In this document: in pieces, positions 1 through 7,582 of the stretch
How the letters are laid out: each line of letters starts with the position of its first letter
Position numbering within the stretch: position 1 is the first letter of the stretch
NCBI RefSeq assembly: GCF_003319095.1
Contig: NZ_QOHI01000001.1
Coordinates: 558,001-622,000 of the forward strand
Direction: 5' to 3'
From: Blastococcus sp. TBT05-19
GTDB taxonomy: Bacteria; Actinomycetota; Actinomycetes; Mycobacteriales; Geodermatophilaceae
Length of the DNA: 64,000 bases
Program-made: the position numbers and the translations under genes
The notes under the pieces: model-generated
Seen by the model: only the letters and a program-made list of their open reading frames with translations
What the model was told of the DNA's origin: nothing
The model's database searches: none

Positions 1-2
1 CG

Positions 3-719
3 GAGCGGATCGGACACCTGATGGATCCGCCCCACGACCACTGGTGGACCATCCCGACCGAGAGCGATGTCCCGGTCGTCGCCGACCATGTGATCGCCGT
101 CGTTCGCGGCACGGTGCTCCCGCAGCTACGGACCAGGTTGGCCGGCATCGAGCCCCCACCGCAGCCGACCAAGGAGATCGGCCCGGTCGCGGACTGCCCC
201 GCGCCGACCTGCGCCTATCCACCCGTGGCGTGGGTGGACGGCGCTGAGCTCGACAGCCTGAGCGGTGTGCTCGCAGCAGACGAAGGAGACGACCCCGACC
301 TCGACGCCGTGCAGCGGGAGCTCGTCGACCGCGCCCGCAACGTGGCCGTGCCCCGCGCGCGAGCATGGAAGGTGCTCCACATCAGCCGTGCACGGCTGGA
401 CGAGTACGCCGACCGCATCGGCGCCGGCGCTGCGTTGACGTTCGCCCAGCTTCTCGCGGTGAACCTGCTTGGGACCGACGACCTGCTGGCCCCCGCTCGT
501 TGGCCTGACGTGACTGCGTTGGTGACCGCATGGGCCGCGCAGCTGCCGGACGCCAATCCCGACGCCACCCTGGTGGTGGGGGAGGACGCCGTCGCGCTGA
601 TGCCGCTGACCGCCGCGCTCACTCGAGACGACCACGGGTTCGGGAGCAGCGTCGTCCAGCCCCTGATGCCTGCGACCCTGTACCTGCTGGAGGAGCTGAG
701 CAGCGCAAATGCGGTGTAG
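3..719 (+). CDS. Unknown protein, 5' end outside window
   Basis: The reading frame is open to the left edge, so this is the C-terminal part of a longer gene; an internal ATG at 21 gives 232 residues. I do not recognise the family. The visible part begins with a Trp-rich stretch (DHWWTI), then has a helical Ala/Leu-rich C-terminal half with the acidic segment DEGDDPDLDAVQRE. There is no signal peptide, membrane segment or catalytic motif that I can name. A 112-nt gap separates it from the TetR gene. GC content and codon use look like the neighbours. The coding call is good because the frame is long, ends cleanly at TAG and has high third-position GC. The function is unknown. Confidence 0.65.
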   Translation, partial: ERIGHLMDPPHDHWWTIPTESDVPVVADHVIAVVRGTVLPQLRTRLAGIEPPPQPTKEIGPVADCPAPTCAYPPVAWVDGAELDSLSGVLAADEGDDPDLDAVQRELVDRARNVAVPRARAWKVLHISRARLDEYADRIGAGAALTFAQLLAVNLLGTDDLLAPARWPDVTALVTAWAAQLPDANPDATLVVGEDAVALMPLTAALTRDDHGFGSSVVQPLMPATLYLLEELSSANAV

Positions 720-811
720 CAGCAGGCCGTGAAGTCTCACGGTCCCGACGCGGTCGGACAGCAGGCCAACGAGCCCGTGTGACCAAGCGCACCGACCCGA
801 TCGTCCGGAAA

Positions 812-830
812 ACCGACCGATACGGTCGGT
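812..830. promoter_or_regulatory. TetR operator, perfect inverted repeat
   Basis: ACCGACCG-ATA-CGGTCGGT is a perfect 8-bp inverted repeat around a 3-nt centre. It ends one base before the GTG start of the TetR gene. The likely -10 element (GATACG, 819-824) lies inside the palindrome, so bound repressor would block its own transcription and that of the coupled MMPL gene. Palindromes built from CGGTCGGT-like halves are common TetR-family sites in actinomycetes. Confidence 0.75.
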
Positions 831-831
831 C

Positions 832-1443
832 GTGCGTAACCTCTCCTCCGTGGCACGACCGTTCCGGCAGCAGATCGACGAGGGCATCCTCGATCGAGCC
901 GCCGCGCTGTTCGCCCGCCAGGGGTACGTCAAGACCTCGTTGCAGGACATCGCGGACGCCGTGGGCCTGTCCAAGGCGGGGCTGCTGCACCACTTCCCGA
1001 GCAAGGACGCGCTGCGCGACGGCGTGGTGGCGCAGGTCGACACCGTCGCCCGCCGGGTCCTCGAGGCCGTGCAGCACCTGCCCGCGGGCCGGGAGCGGGA
1101 CCACCTCGGCGTCGCGGTCGTGCTCGACGCCGCCCTGGCGCACCCTGGGCTCGTGGCCCTGCTGATCGCCCCGGTGACCCGGGCCGACGGCGGCGCGATC
1201 GCCGAGGACGCGTCCCCGGAGGCCGCCGTCCTCGAGGCCTTCTGCGTCGATCCCGCCACCACCGCGCCCGAGCGGGTCGTGCGGGTCATCGGTGCCCTCG
1301 GCGCCCTCGCCGTCCTCACCCTGGCGGCCGAGCAGGACGACCAGACCACCGCGTGGCGGGCGCACGTCGCCGCCACCTGCTTCGACGCGCTCGGCCACGG
1401 CCGTCCCGCCGCTCTTCCCAGCTCCGACCAGGTGGAGGCCTGA
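832..1443 (+). CDS. TetR/AcrR family transcriptional repressor
   Basis: A 203-residue regulator. Residues about 15-60 form a TetR_N helix-turn-helix: ALFARQGY, then LQDIADAVGLSKAGLLHHF, with the conserved Y/F-rich end and K after HHFPS. The C-terminal half is a variable ligand-binding helical domain. The GTG start at 832 lies 7 nt after a GATACG -10 box, which suggests a leaderless message; a GTG at 850 (Val-Ala-Arg-Pro) is a possible alternative. It reads directly into the MMPL transporter, whose ATG is 5 nt after this stop, so the natural reading is a self-regulated repressor of an efflux pump. The inducer cannot be deduced. Confidence 0.9.
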   Translation: MRNLSSVARPFRQQIDEGILDRAAALFARQGYVKTSLQDIADAVGLSKAGLLHHFPSKDALRDGVVAQVDTVARRVLEAVQHLPAGRERDHLGVAVVLDAALAHPGLVALLIAPVTRADGGAIAEDASPEAAVLEAFCVDPATTAPERVVRVIGALGALAVLTLAAEQDDQTTAWRAHVAATCFDALGHGRPAALPSSDQVEA

Positions 1444-1448
1444 TCAGC

Positions 1449-3629
1449 ATGGCTCTCGTTCTTTCCCGACTCGGCGCGTTCTCGCACCGGCGCCGGCTCC
1501 CCGTCGTCCTCGTCTGGCTGGCGGTCCTCGTCGCGGGCGGCGCCGGCGCCGCGACCCTGGCCGGTGAGACGTCGAGCAGCTTCTCCATCCCCGGGCAGGA
1601 GTCGACCGTCGCGCTGGACCGCATCGGCGACGAGTTCGGTGCCGGCGGCGAGGGGGCGACCGCGCGCGTGGTCGTCGTCGCCCCGGAAGGTCAGACGCTG
1701 ACGACGCCGGAGGGCGCGACCGCGATCGGCGAGCTGGTCGCCGAGCTCGGGGAGCTGCCGGGCGTCGTCTCGGCCACGAACCCGCTGGACCCGGCGGCGC
1801 CCTCGGTCAACCGCGAGCAGGACACCGCCTACAGCACGGTCACCTACGACGCGGCGCCCGGCGAGGTGACCCCCGCCCAGCAGGAGGCGCTGCTCGAGGC
1901 CGTCGACGGCGCGCGGGACAGCGGCTTCACCGTCGAGGCCGCCGGCGAGGCGACCCAGGAGCCGCCGCACGTCGGTGGCCCGGCCGAGGCGGTCGGCGTC
2001 GTCATCGCGCTGCTCGTCCTCGCCGTCACCTACGGCGCCCTGGCCGTCGCGGGCATGAACCTGCTGACGGCGCTCGTCGGGGTCGGCATCGGCGTCCTCG
2101 GCGTCACCATCGCCACCGGCTTCACCGACCTGTCCTCGACCACGCCGACGCTCGCCGCGATGCTCGGCCTGGCCGTCGGCATCGACTACGCGCTGTTCAT
2201 CATCACGCGCTACCGGCAGGAGCTCCGCGAGGGCGCCGACATCGGCACCGCGATCGCCACCGCCGTGGGCACCGCCGGATCGGCCGTGGTCACCGCCGGG
2301 CTGACCGTGGTCATCGCGCTGGCCGGCCTGTTCGTCGTCGGCATCCCGTTCCTGACCCAGATGGGTGTCGCGGCCGCCGCCACCATCGTCGTCGCCGTCC
2401 TGGTCGCGCTGACCCTGGTGCCGGCCGCGCTGAGCTTCTTCGGCCGCCGGGCGCTGCCGCGCAAGCAGCGCGCCGCCGCTCCCGGCGGCGCGCCGGCCGG
2501 TCGGGGCTTCCTCGCTGGCTGGGCCGACACCGTCGCCCGCCACCGCGTCCCCAGCCTGCTGGCGTCGATCGTGGCGCTCGGGGTGCTGGCCATCCCGTTC
2601 TTCTCGATGCAGACGACGCTGATCCAGATGCCGGCCGCCGACAGCACCCAGGCCCGGGCCGAGCAGCTCCTCTCCGACGGCTTCGGCCCCGGGTTCAACG
2701 GCCCGCTCGCCGTCCTGTTCGAGGGCGAGGGCGCGGCCGAGGTCGCTGCCGGCGTGACCGGCGCGATCGGCGAGCTCGACGACGTCGTCACCGTCACCCC
2801 GCCGACCCCGAACGCCGACGGCACCGCCGCCCTGCTCAGCGTCATCCCCGAGTCCGGTCCCACCGACCCGGACACCGAGCAGCTGGTCGCCGACCTGCGC
2901 GCCGAGCTGGCCGACCTCGACGGCGGCGTCGAGGCCTCCGTCACCGGGGCGACCGCGGTCAGCGTGGACGTCGCTCAGAGCCTGGACGAGGCGCTGCCGG
3001 TGTACCTGGGACTGGTCGTCGGCCTGGCGCTGGTCCTGCTGGTGCTGGTCTTCCGCTCCGTGCTGGTGCCGCTGGTCGGCGTGCTGGGCTTCGTCCTCAC
3101 CGTCGGCGCCTCGCTGGGTGCCACCGTCGCCGTGTTCCAGTGGGGCTGGCTGGCCGACGCGGTCAACCTGGACACCACCGGCCCGCTGATCAGCCTGACG
3201 CCCATCCTGGTGATCGGGATCCTGTTCGGCCTGGCGATGGACTACCAGATCTTCCTGGTCTCCCGGATGCACGAGGCGCACAGCCACGGTGCCGCCCCGC
3301 TCGACGCGATCCGCACTGGCTTCCGCCAGGCGGCCCCGGTCGTGGTCGCGGCGGCGCTGATCATGTTCTCGGTGTTCGCCGGGTTCGTGCCCGCGGGCGA
3401 GGCGACGATCAAGTCGATCGCCTTCGCGCTGGCCGCCGGCATCCTCTTCGACGCGTTCGTGGTGCGGATGGTGCTGGTGCCCGCGGCGCTGGCGCTGCTC
3501 GGGCACCGCGCCTGGTGGCTGCCCCGCTGGCTGTCCTGGCTGCCGGTGCTCGACGTCGAGGGCGCGGCGCTGGAGAAGGCGTCGACCGGCCGGCACGCCG
3601 CGCCGGAGCTGGCCACCGCCGATCGCTGA
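1449..3629 (+). CDS. MMPL/RND family transporter
   Basis: A 726-residue inner-membrane transporter with the duplicated MMPL layout. An N-terminal membrane helix is followed by an extracytoplasmic loop of about 150 residues. The first membrane bundle carries the signature GLAVGIDYALFIITRYRQE; then come a second loop and a second bundle carrying GLAMDYQIFLVSRMHEA, as in proton-driven RND/MMPL pumps. The ATG at 1449 is preceded at suitable distance by GTGGAGG (1432-1438), inside the end of the TetR gene, so translation is coupled. Substrates of the family include lipids and hydrophobic drugs; none is indicated here. The C-terminus is a short soluble tail. A strong hairpin follows the stop. Confidence 0.93.
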   Translation: MALVLSRLGAFSHRRRLPVVLVWLAVLVAGGAGAATLAGETSSSFSIPGQESTVALDRIGDEFGAGGEGATARVVVVAPEGQTLTTPEGATAIGELVAELGELPGVVSATNPLDPAAPSVNREQDTAYSTVTYDAAPGEVTPAQQEALLEAVDGARDSGFTVEAAGEATQEPPHVGGPAEAVGVVIALLVLAVTYGALAVAGMNLLTALVGVGIGVLGVTIATGFTDLSSTTPTLAAMLGLAVGIDYALFIITRYRQELREGADIGTAIATAVGTAGSAVVTAGLTVVIALAGLFVVGIPFLTQMGVAAAATIVVAVLVALTLVPAALSFFGRRALPRKQRAAAPGGAPAGRGFLAGWADTVARHRVPSLLASIVALGVLAIPFFSMQTTLIQMPAADSTQARAEQLLSDGFGPGFNGPLAVLFEGEGAAEVAAGVTGAIGELDDVVTVTPPTPNADGTAALLSVIPESGPTDPDTEQLVADLRAELADLDGGVEASVTGATAVSVDVAQSLDEALPVYLGLVVGLALVLLVLVFRSVLVPLVGVLGFVLTVGASLGATVAVFQWGWLADAVNLDTTGPLISLTPILVIGILFGLAMDYQIFLVSRMHEAHSHGAAPLDAIRTGFRQAAPVVVAAALIMFSVFAGFVPAGEATIKSIAFALAAGILFDAFVVRMVLVPAALALLGHRAWWLPRWLSWLPVLDVEGAALEKASTGRHAAPELATADR

Positions 3630-3642
3630 TCCCGCCGGGAAC

Positions 3643-3672
3643 GGGCGTACCCGCCCCGCGCTGGGTACGCCC
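3643..3672 (+). terminator. Hairpin terminator after MMPL gene
   Basis: GGGCGTACCC and GGGTACGCCC form a perfect 10-bp stem around a 10-nt loop, starting 13 nt past the MMPL stop codon. There is no T-tract, as is usual in such GC-rich genomes. Confidence 0.6.
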
Positions 3673-3678
3673 GGTCCC

Positions 3679-3969
3679 GTGGCGGGCAGGGCGGTGGCGG
3701 CGACGGGGCAGTGGACCGATCCGGACGACGGGATCCGCTACCCCTCCGGCGAGGTGCACGCCTGGGAGCGGGGCCGCAACGAGACCGCGTGCGGGCTCTC
3801 GCTCAGCCGGTCGCGGCTGACCCGCTTCCCGCACGTGCCGTGGCCCGACGTGCAGCCCGAGTCCGGGCGGCACGCCGAGGAGGTGCAGCTGGTGTGCCGG
3901 AGGTGCCGCGCGGCGCAGGGCGCCCGCCGGGACGAGCGGCGCTGGCAGCGCACCGACCCGCGACCGTGA
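3679..3969 (+). CDS. Small conserved-looking protein with cysteine pair
   Basis: A 96-residue soluble protein of unknown role. The N-terminal part reads like a short beta-rich segment (WTDPDDGIRYPSGEVHAW). Three cysteines (ACGLS, and VCRRCR near residue 76) could bind a metal, with the C-terminal CxxC as the best candidate. The C-terminus is rich in Arg. Start choice is uncertain: GTG at 3679 or GTG at 3694. It lies alone between the MMPL terminator and the Bax-inhibitor-like gene. Small actinobacterial proteins of this look are common, but I cannot assign a family. Confidence 0.6.
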   Translation: MAGRAVAATGQWTDPDDGIRYPSGEVHAWERGRNETACGLSLSRSRLTRFPHVPWPDVQPESGRHAEEVQLVCRRCRAAQGARRDERRWQRTDPRP

Positions 3970-4030
3970 GTGCGCAGGTGGACGCGCGGGTGCGCGGCAG
4001 TGGTCCGCTCGGGGGAACTCGGCCCGGTCC

Positions 4031-4056
4031 GGAACGCTTTCGGCGTGTCGGGCGTT
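4031..4056 (+). promoter_or_regulatory. Possible ECF-sigma promoter
   Basis: GGAAC (4031-4035), a 17-nt spacer and CGTT (4053-4056) match the GGAAC-N16/19-GTT layout used by SigE/SigR-type ECF sigma factors. It lies 65 nt before the start of the Bax-inhibitor-like gene. Confidence 0.4.
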
Positions 4057-4121
4057 GACCAGACCGAGTGGAGTGCACGAAGTTGGCTCCACGACCCAGG
4101 AGTCCTCTCGAGGAGATGACG

Positions 4122-4988
4122 ATGCCCAGTAAGAACCCGGCGTTCAGCCGAGGGTTCGGGAACAACGCCGGCCCCGGCCAGCAGTACGCCGGTTGGGGCA
4201 ACGCGCCCCAGTACGGCGCGCCGCAGTACGGCGCTCCCGGCCAGTACGGCGCCCCCGACCAGTACGGTGCCCCGGCCCCGCAGGACCAGTACGCCGCCCC
4301 GTCGCCCTACGGCACGACCCCGGCGACGCGGTACATGACGATGGACGACGTCGTCACCAAGACCGGCATCTCGTTCCTGGTGACCGTCCTCGCCGCCGCG
4401 GCCGTCTGGGCGATGCCCGGCAACGCCGCCTGGGGGCTCGCGCTCCCCGCGGTGCTGGTGGCGTTCGTGCTCGGCCTGGTGATCAGCTTCAAGCAGATCG
4501 CCAACCCGGCCGCGACGCTCGCCTACGGCGCCCTGTACGGCGTGGCCCTCGGTGCCATCAGCGAGGCCTTCAACTCGATCTACCCCGGCATCGTGGTGCA
4601 GGCGGTGATCGGCACCTTCGGTGTCTTCGCCGGCATGCTGGTCATCTACAAGACCGGTGCCATCCGCGTCACCCCGAAGTTCACCCGCTGGATGATGGGC
4701 GCGCTCATCGGCGTGCTCGTGCTGATCGTGGCCAACCTGGTCGCCGGCTTCTTCGTCGAGGGTGGGCTGGGCCTGCGTGACGGTGGCCCGCTGGCCATCA
4801 TCTTCAGCCTCGTCGTGATCGGTGTGGCGGCGTTCTCGCTGCTGCTCGACTTCGACATGGCCGACGAGGCCATCCGTCGCGGCGCCCCGGCGAAGTTCGC
4901 CTGGTACATCGCCTTCGGCCTGCTGGTCACGGTCGTCTGGCTGTACCTGGAGATCCTGCGCCTGCTGTCCTACCTCCAGGACGACTGA
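4122..4988 (+). CDS. Bax inhibitor-1/YccA-like membrane protein
   Basis: A 288-residue protein. The first 65 residues are a soluble Gln/Tyr/Gly/Ala/Pro tail with about five copies of QYGAP. They are followed by seven predicted membrane helices ending in a Leu-rich helix (VWLYLEILRLLSYL). The helix pattern and the Asp-rich last loop (LLDFDMADEAIRRGAP) fit the actinobacterial Bax1-I family, related to eukaryotic Bax inhibitor-1 and bacterial YccA. I chose the ATG at 4122 because AGGAG lies 6 nt upstream; the in-frame ATG at 4116 sits directly on that box. A possible ECF-type promoter precedes it, suggesting envelope-stress control. The biochemical role in bacteria is unclear; calcium leak or quality control are the usual proposals. 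Confidence 0.88.
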   Translation: MPSKNPAFSRGFGNNAGPGQQYAGWGNAPQYGAPQYGAPGQYGAPDQYGAPAPQDQYAAPSPYGTTPATRYMTMDDVVTKTGISFLVTVLAAAAVWAMPGNAAWGLALPAVLVAFVLGLVISFKQIANPAATLAYGALYGVALGAISEAFNSIYPGIVVQAVIGTFGVFAGMLVIYKTGAIRVTPKFTRWMMGALIGVLVLIVANLVAGFFVEGGLGLRDGGPLAIIFSLVVIGVAAFSLLLDFDMADEAIRRGAPAKFAWYIAFGLLVTVVWLYLEILRLLSYLQDD

Positions 4989-4996
4989 TCGAAGGA

Positions 4997-5045
4997 CCCC
5001 GTCCTCCCCACCCTTCGCACGCTCAGGGTGGGGCCCGGGACGGGG
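4997..5045 (+). terminator. Nested hairpin terminator after Bax-inhibitor-like gene
   Basis: CCCCACCC (5006-5013) pairs with GGGTGGGG (5026-5033), and the outer arms CCCCGTCC and GGACGGGG also pair. It starts 8 nt after the stop. Confidence 0.65.
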
Positions 5046-5056
5046 CCGTAGGACGA

Positions 5057-5094
5057 ACAGTGGCCCGGTCCCCGCGAGGGGGCCGGGCCACTGT
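5057..5094. terminator. Strong hairpin between convergent genes
   Basis: ACAGTGGCCCGG and CCGGGCCACTGT form a perfect 12-bp stem, and the loop can pair further (CCCC with GGGG). It sits between the convergent Bax-inhibitor-like gene and the thiolase gene and could stop transcription from both sides. Confidence 0.7.
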
Positions 5095-5118
5095 CATGTG
5101 GTGGTGCCGGTCAGCGCA

Positions 5119-6339
5119 TCAGCTGAGGCGCTCGAGCACCATCGCCATGCCCATGCCGCCACCGACGCACATGGTCTCCAGGCCGAAGGTCTTGTCCCGG
5201 GTCTGCAGGCCGTTGATCAGCGTGCCGGTGATCCGGGCGCCGGTGCTGCCGAAAGGGTGCCCGACGGCGATGGCGCCGCCGTGCACGTTCAGCTTGTCGA
5301 TGTCGATGCCCAGGTCCCGGTAGCTCGGGATGACCTGCGCGGCGAAGGCCTCGTTGATCTCGACCAGGTCGATGTCGTCGATCGTCATGCCGGCCCGCTT
5401 CAGCGCCAGGCGCGAGGCGTCCACCGGGCCGTAGCCCATGATCTCCGGCGAGAGGCCGGTGACCGCGGTGGAGACCACGCGGGCCAGCGGGGTGAGGCCC
5501 AGCTGCTCGGCCTTGGTGTCGCTCATGATCACCACGGCGGAGGCGCCGTCGTTGAGCGGGCAGGCGTTGCCGGCGGTGACCCGGCCGTCGGGGCGGAACA
5601 CCGGCTTCAGGCCGGAGATGCCCTCGAGCGTGGTGCCGGGCCGCGGGCCGTCGTCCTTGGTGACGACGGTGCCGTCCGGGAGGGTGATCGGGGTGATCTC
5701 CCGCTCCCAGAAGCCGTTGTTGATCGACTCCTCGGCGAGGTTCTGGCTGCGGACGGCGAACTCGTCCATCTCCTGGCGGGAGACGCCCTTGAGCAGCGCC
5801 AGGTTCTCGGCGGTCTGGCCCATGGCGATGTAGATGTCGGGGACCTGACCGTCCTGGCGGGGGTCGGTCCACGAGTCGGCGCCGCTCTCGGCGATCTTGG
5901 CGCCGCGGGCCTGCGCGTCGGCGAAGAACGGGTTCTGGGTGTCGGGCAGCGAGTCGCTGTTGCCCTTCACGAACCGGGACACGGTCTCCACACCGGCGGA
6001 GATGAAGACGTCGCCCTCGCCGGCCTTGATGGCGTGCAGGGCCATGCGGGTGGTCTGCAGCGACGAGGAGCAGTAGCGGGTGATCGTCGTGCCGGGCAGG
6101 TGGTCCATGCCCAGCAGCACGCTGACGACGCGGCCCATGTTGTGGCCCTGCTCGCCACCGGGGAGGCCGCAGCCGAGCATCAGGTCGTCGATGTCGGTCG
6201 GGTCGAGGGCGGGCACCTTGTCCAGGGCGGCGCGGACGACGGCGGCGGCCAGGTCGTCGGGACGCATGTCCTTGAGCGAACCCTTGAACGCGCGGCCGAT
6301 GGGCGAGCGCGCGGTCGAGACGATGACGGCTTCGGGCAT
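5119..6339 (-). CDS. Thiolase, acetyl-CoA C-acyltransferase
   Basis: A 406-residue thiolase of full family length. The nucleophile is Cys90 in TRYCSSSLQT. The C-terminal catalytic pair is His361 (GHPFGSTGAR) and Cys391 (MCVGGGMGMA), and NEAFAA is also present. Such enzymes cleave 3-ketoacyl-CoA with CoA (last step of beta-oxidation) or condense two acetyl-CoA. The ATG at 6339 has GGAGG just upstream. It stands alone, with no dehydrogenase or hydratase partner beside it, so the degradative FadA role is likely but not proven by context. The sequence resembles the FadA/AtoB branch of actinobacterial acetyl-CoA acyltransferases. Confidence 0.95.
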   Translation of the reverse strand: MPEAVIVSTARSPIGRAFKGSLKDMRPDDLAAAVVRAALDKVPALDPTDIDDLMLGCGLPGGEQGHNMGRVVSVLLGMDHLPGTTITRYCSSSLQTTRMALHAIKAGEGDVFISAGVETVSRFVKGNSDSLPDTQNPFFADAQARGAKIAESGADSWTDPRQDGQVPDIYIAMGQTAENLALLKGVSRQEMDEFAVRSQNLAEESINNGFWEREITPITLPDGTVVTKDDGPRPGTTLEGISGLKPVFRPDGRVTAGNACPLNDGASAVVIMSDTKAEQLGLTPLARVVSTAVTGLSPEIMGYGPVDASRLALKRAGMTIDDIDLVEINEAFAAQVIPSYRDLGIDIDKLNVHGGAIAVGHPFGSTGARITGTLINGLQTRDKTFGLETMCVGGGMGMAMVLERLS

Positions 6340-6467
6340 GGGTCCTCCACGATGAGGGGGTCCGACACGGGTCGCCGGACGGCGGTCATCCCGGAACGTA
6401 CCCCGCAGTAGCTCTGGCGCATCCCGCCGGAGAGCCAGGAGCGGGCGGGTGTGCTCCGCGTCACGCC

Positions 6468-7499
6468 CTAGCGGGCGTCGGAGGGCTCCGACCCGGTCTC
6501 GGCCCGCTCGGCCTCCTCGGGCGTGGGCACGTCGGTGGGCCGCGGCCGGCGCAGCAGCGCCCAGGCGCCGCGGGGGCCGGTGTCGGAGCCGGCGACCTCG
6601 GTGCCCTGCACCTCGGTGCCGGGACGGTTCGCGGCCCGGGCGGCGGCCCGGGCGACGGGCCGGACCGACTCGCCGCGCAGCGCGCGCAGCCCCCGGCCGG
6701 CCGGGGTGGGCCACACGCCGACGGCGTCGGCGACCGCCGGCAGCAGCACCGCCGCGGCCGCCGCGTAGCCGAACGCGCTGGGGTGGAACTCGTCGTTGCT
6801 GAACATGCCGTGGTCGGACGCGAAGGCCGGGCCCAGCAGCGAGCCGAGGGACACCGTGCGACCGCCGGCCTCGACGACCGCGATGGTCTGCGCGGCGGCC
6901 ATCTGCCGGCTCCACCGGCGGGCCAGGGTGCGCAGCGGCTGGGCGATCGGGCGGATCGTGCCCAGGTCCGGGCAGGTGCCGACGACGACCTCGCAGCCGG
7001 CCGCGGTGAGCCGGCGGACGGCGTCGGTGAGGTGCCCGACCGAGACGGCGGTGGGGGTGCGGCTGGTGACGTCGTTGGCGCCGATCATGATCAGCGCGAC
7101 GGTCGGCTTCTCGGCGAGGGCCCGGTCGACCTGCGCCTCGAGGTCGCGGGCGCGGGCCCCGGAGACGGCGAGGCGGACCAGCCGGACCGGGTGCTCGGCG
7201 AGCTCCGCCAGCCCGGCGGCGACGAGCACGCCGGGGGTCTCCGACGCGCGGGTGACGCCGAGCCCGACGGCGCTGGAGTCGCCCAGCACCGTGAGCACGA
7301 TCGGCTTGGCGCGGCCGCGTCCGTAGACGCCGTCCCCCGACGGCGGGTCCAGCTTGGTCGTCCGGGCCTCGACCTTGCGGCGCGCGGCGCGGGCCTCCTC
7401 GCGGAGGAGGGCCACCAGGGCGGCTCCGGCGATGGTCACGCTGCCACCGCCGTAGGCGGCGTAGGGCGCGAGTCGTCGGGCGGTGTCGGTACGCATCAT
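6468..7499 (-). CDS. SGNH/GDSL-type hydrolase, membrane anchored
   Basis: A 343-residue esterase/lipase-like protein. An N-terminal hydrophobic helix (residues 14-32) probably anchors it, with the catalytic domain at about 65-255. Block I is GDSSAVG (Ser75), block III GAND (Asn142) and block V DEFHP (Asp236, His239), so all SGNH residues are in place. The last 85 residues are a charged Ala/Arg/Pro tail without clear structure. GGAGG lies just before two consecutive ATG codons; the first or second could be used. The natural substrate is unknown; family members act on acyl or acetyl esters of lipids and glycans. The gene is divergent from the DUF2252 gene. Confidence 0.9.
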   Translation of the reverse strand: MMRTDTARRLAPYAAYGGGSVTIAGAALVALLREEARAARRKVEARTTKLDPPSGDGVYGRGRAKPIVLTVLGDSSAVGLGVTRASETPGVLVAAGLAELAEHPVRLVRLAVSGARARDLEAQVDRALAEKPTVALIMIGANDVTSRTPTAVSVGHLTDAVRRLTAAGCEVVVGTCPDLGTIRPIAQPLRTLARRWSRQMAAAQTIAVVEAGGRTVSLGSLLGPAFASDHGMFSNDEFHPSAFGYAAAAAVLLPAVADAVGVWPTPAGRGLRALRGESVRPVARAAARAANRPGTEVQGTEVAGSDTGPRGAWALLRRPRPTDVPTPEEAERAETGSEPSDAR

Positions 7500-7540
7500 C
7501 GTGCCTCCGTCCCTGCTCGGCGCCCTGGTGCTCGTTGCCT

Positions 7541-7554
7541 CAGTGGCACCACTG
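7541..7554. promoter_or_regulatory. Perfect palindrome in divergent promoter region
   Basis: CAGTGG-CA-CCACTG is a perfect 6-bp inverted repeat between the divergent SGNH hydrolase and DUF2252 genes, 16 nt upstream of the DUF2252 -10 box. It may be an operator; no regulator is indicated. Confidence 0.3.
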
Positions 7555-7569
7555 ACGTTATCGGCCGCC

Positions 7570-7575
7570 TACGGT
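7570..7575 (+). promoter_or_regulatory. -10 box, leaderless DUF2252 transcript
   Basis: TACGGT lies 7 nt before the GTG at 7583 and no Shine-Dalgarno is present, so the start codon is probably at the 5' end of the RNA. Confidence 0.45.
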
Positions 7576-7582
7576 GCAAGCT

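Noticed and set aside
126-3596. 1156-residue open frame on the minus strand opposite the TetR and MMPL genes
   Set aside because: It is a low-complexity Gly/Arg/Asp-rich shadow caused by high third-position GC; the plus-strand frames hold recognisable domains.
4193-4290. Short repeated units that could suggest a CRISPR-like array
   Set aside because: They encode the in-frame QYGAP repeats of the Bax-inhibitor-like protein; spacing is irregular and there are no unique spacers.
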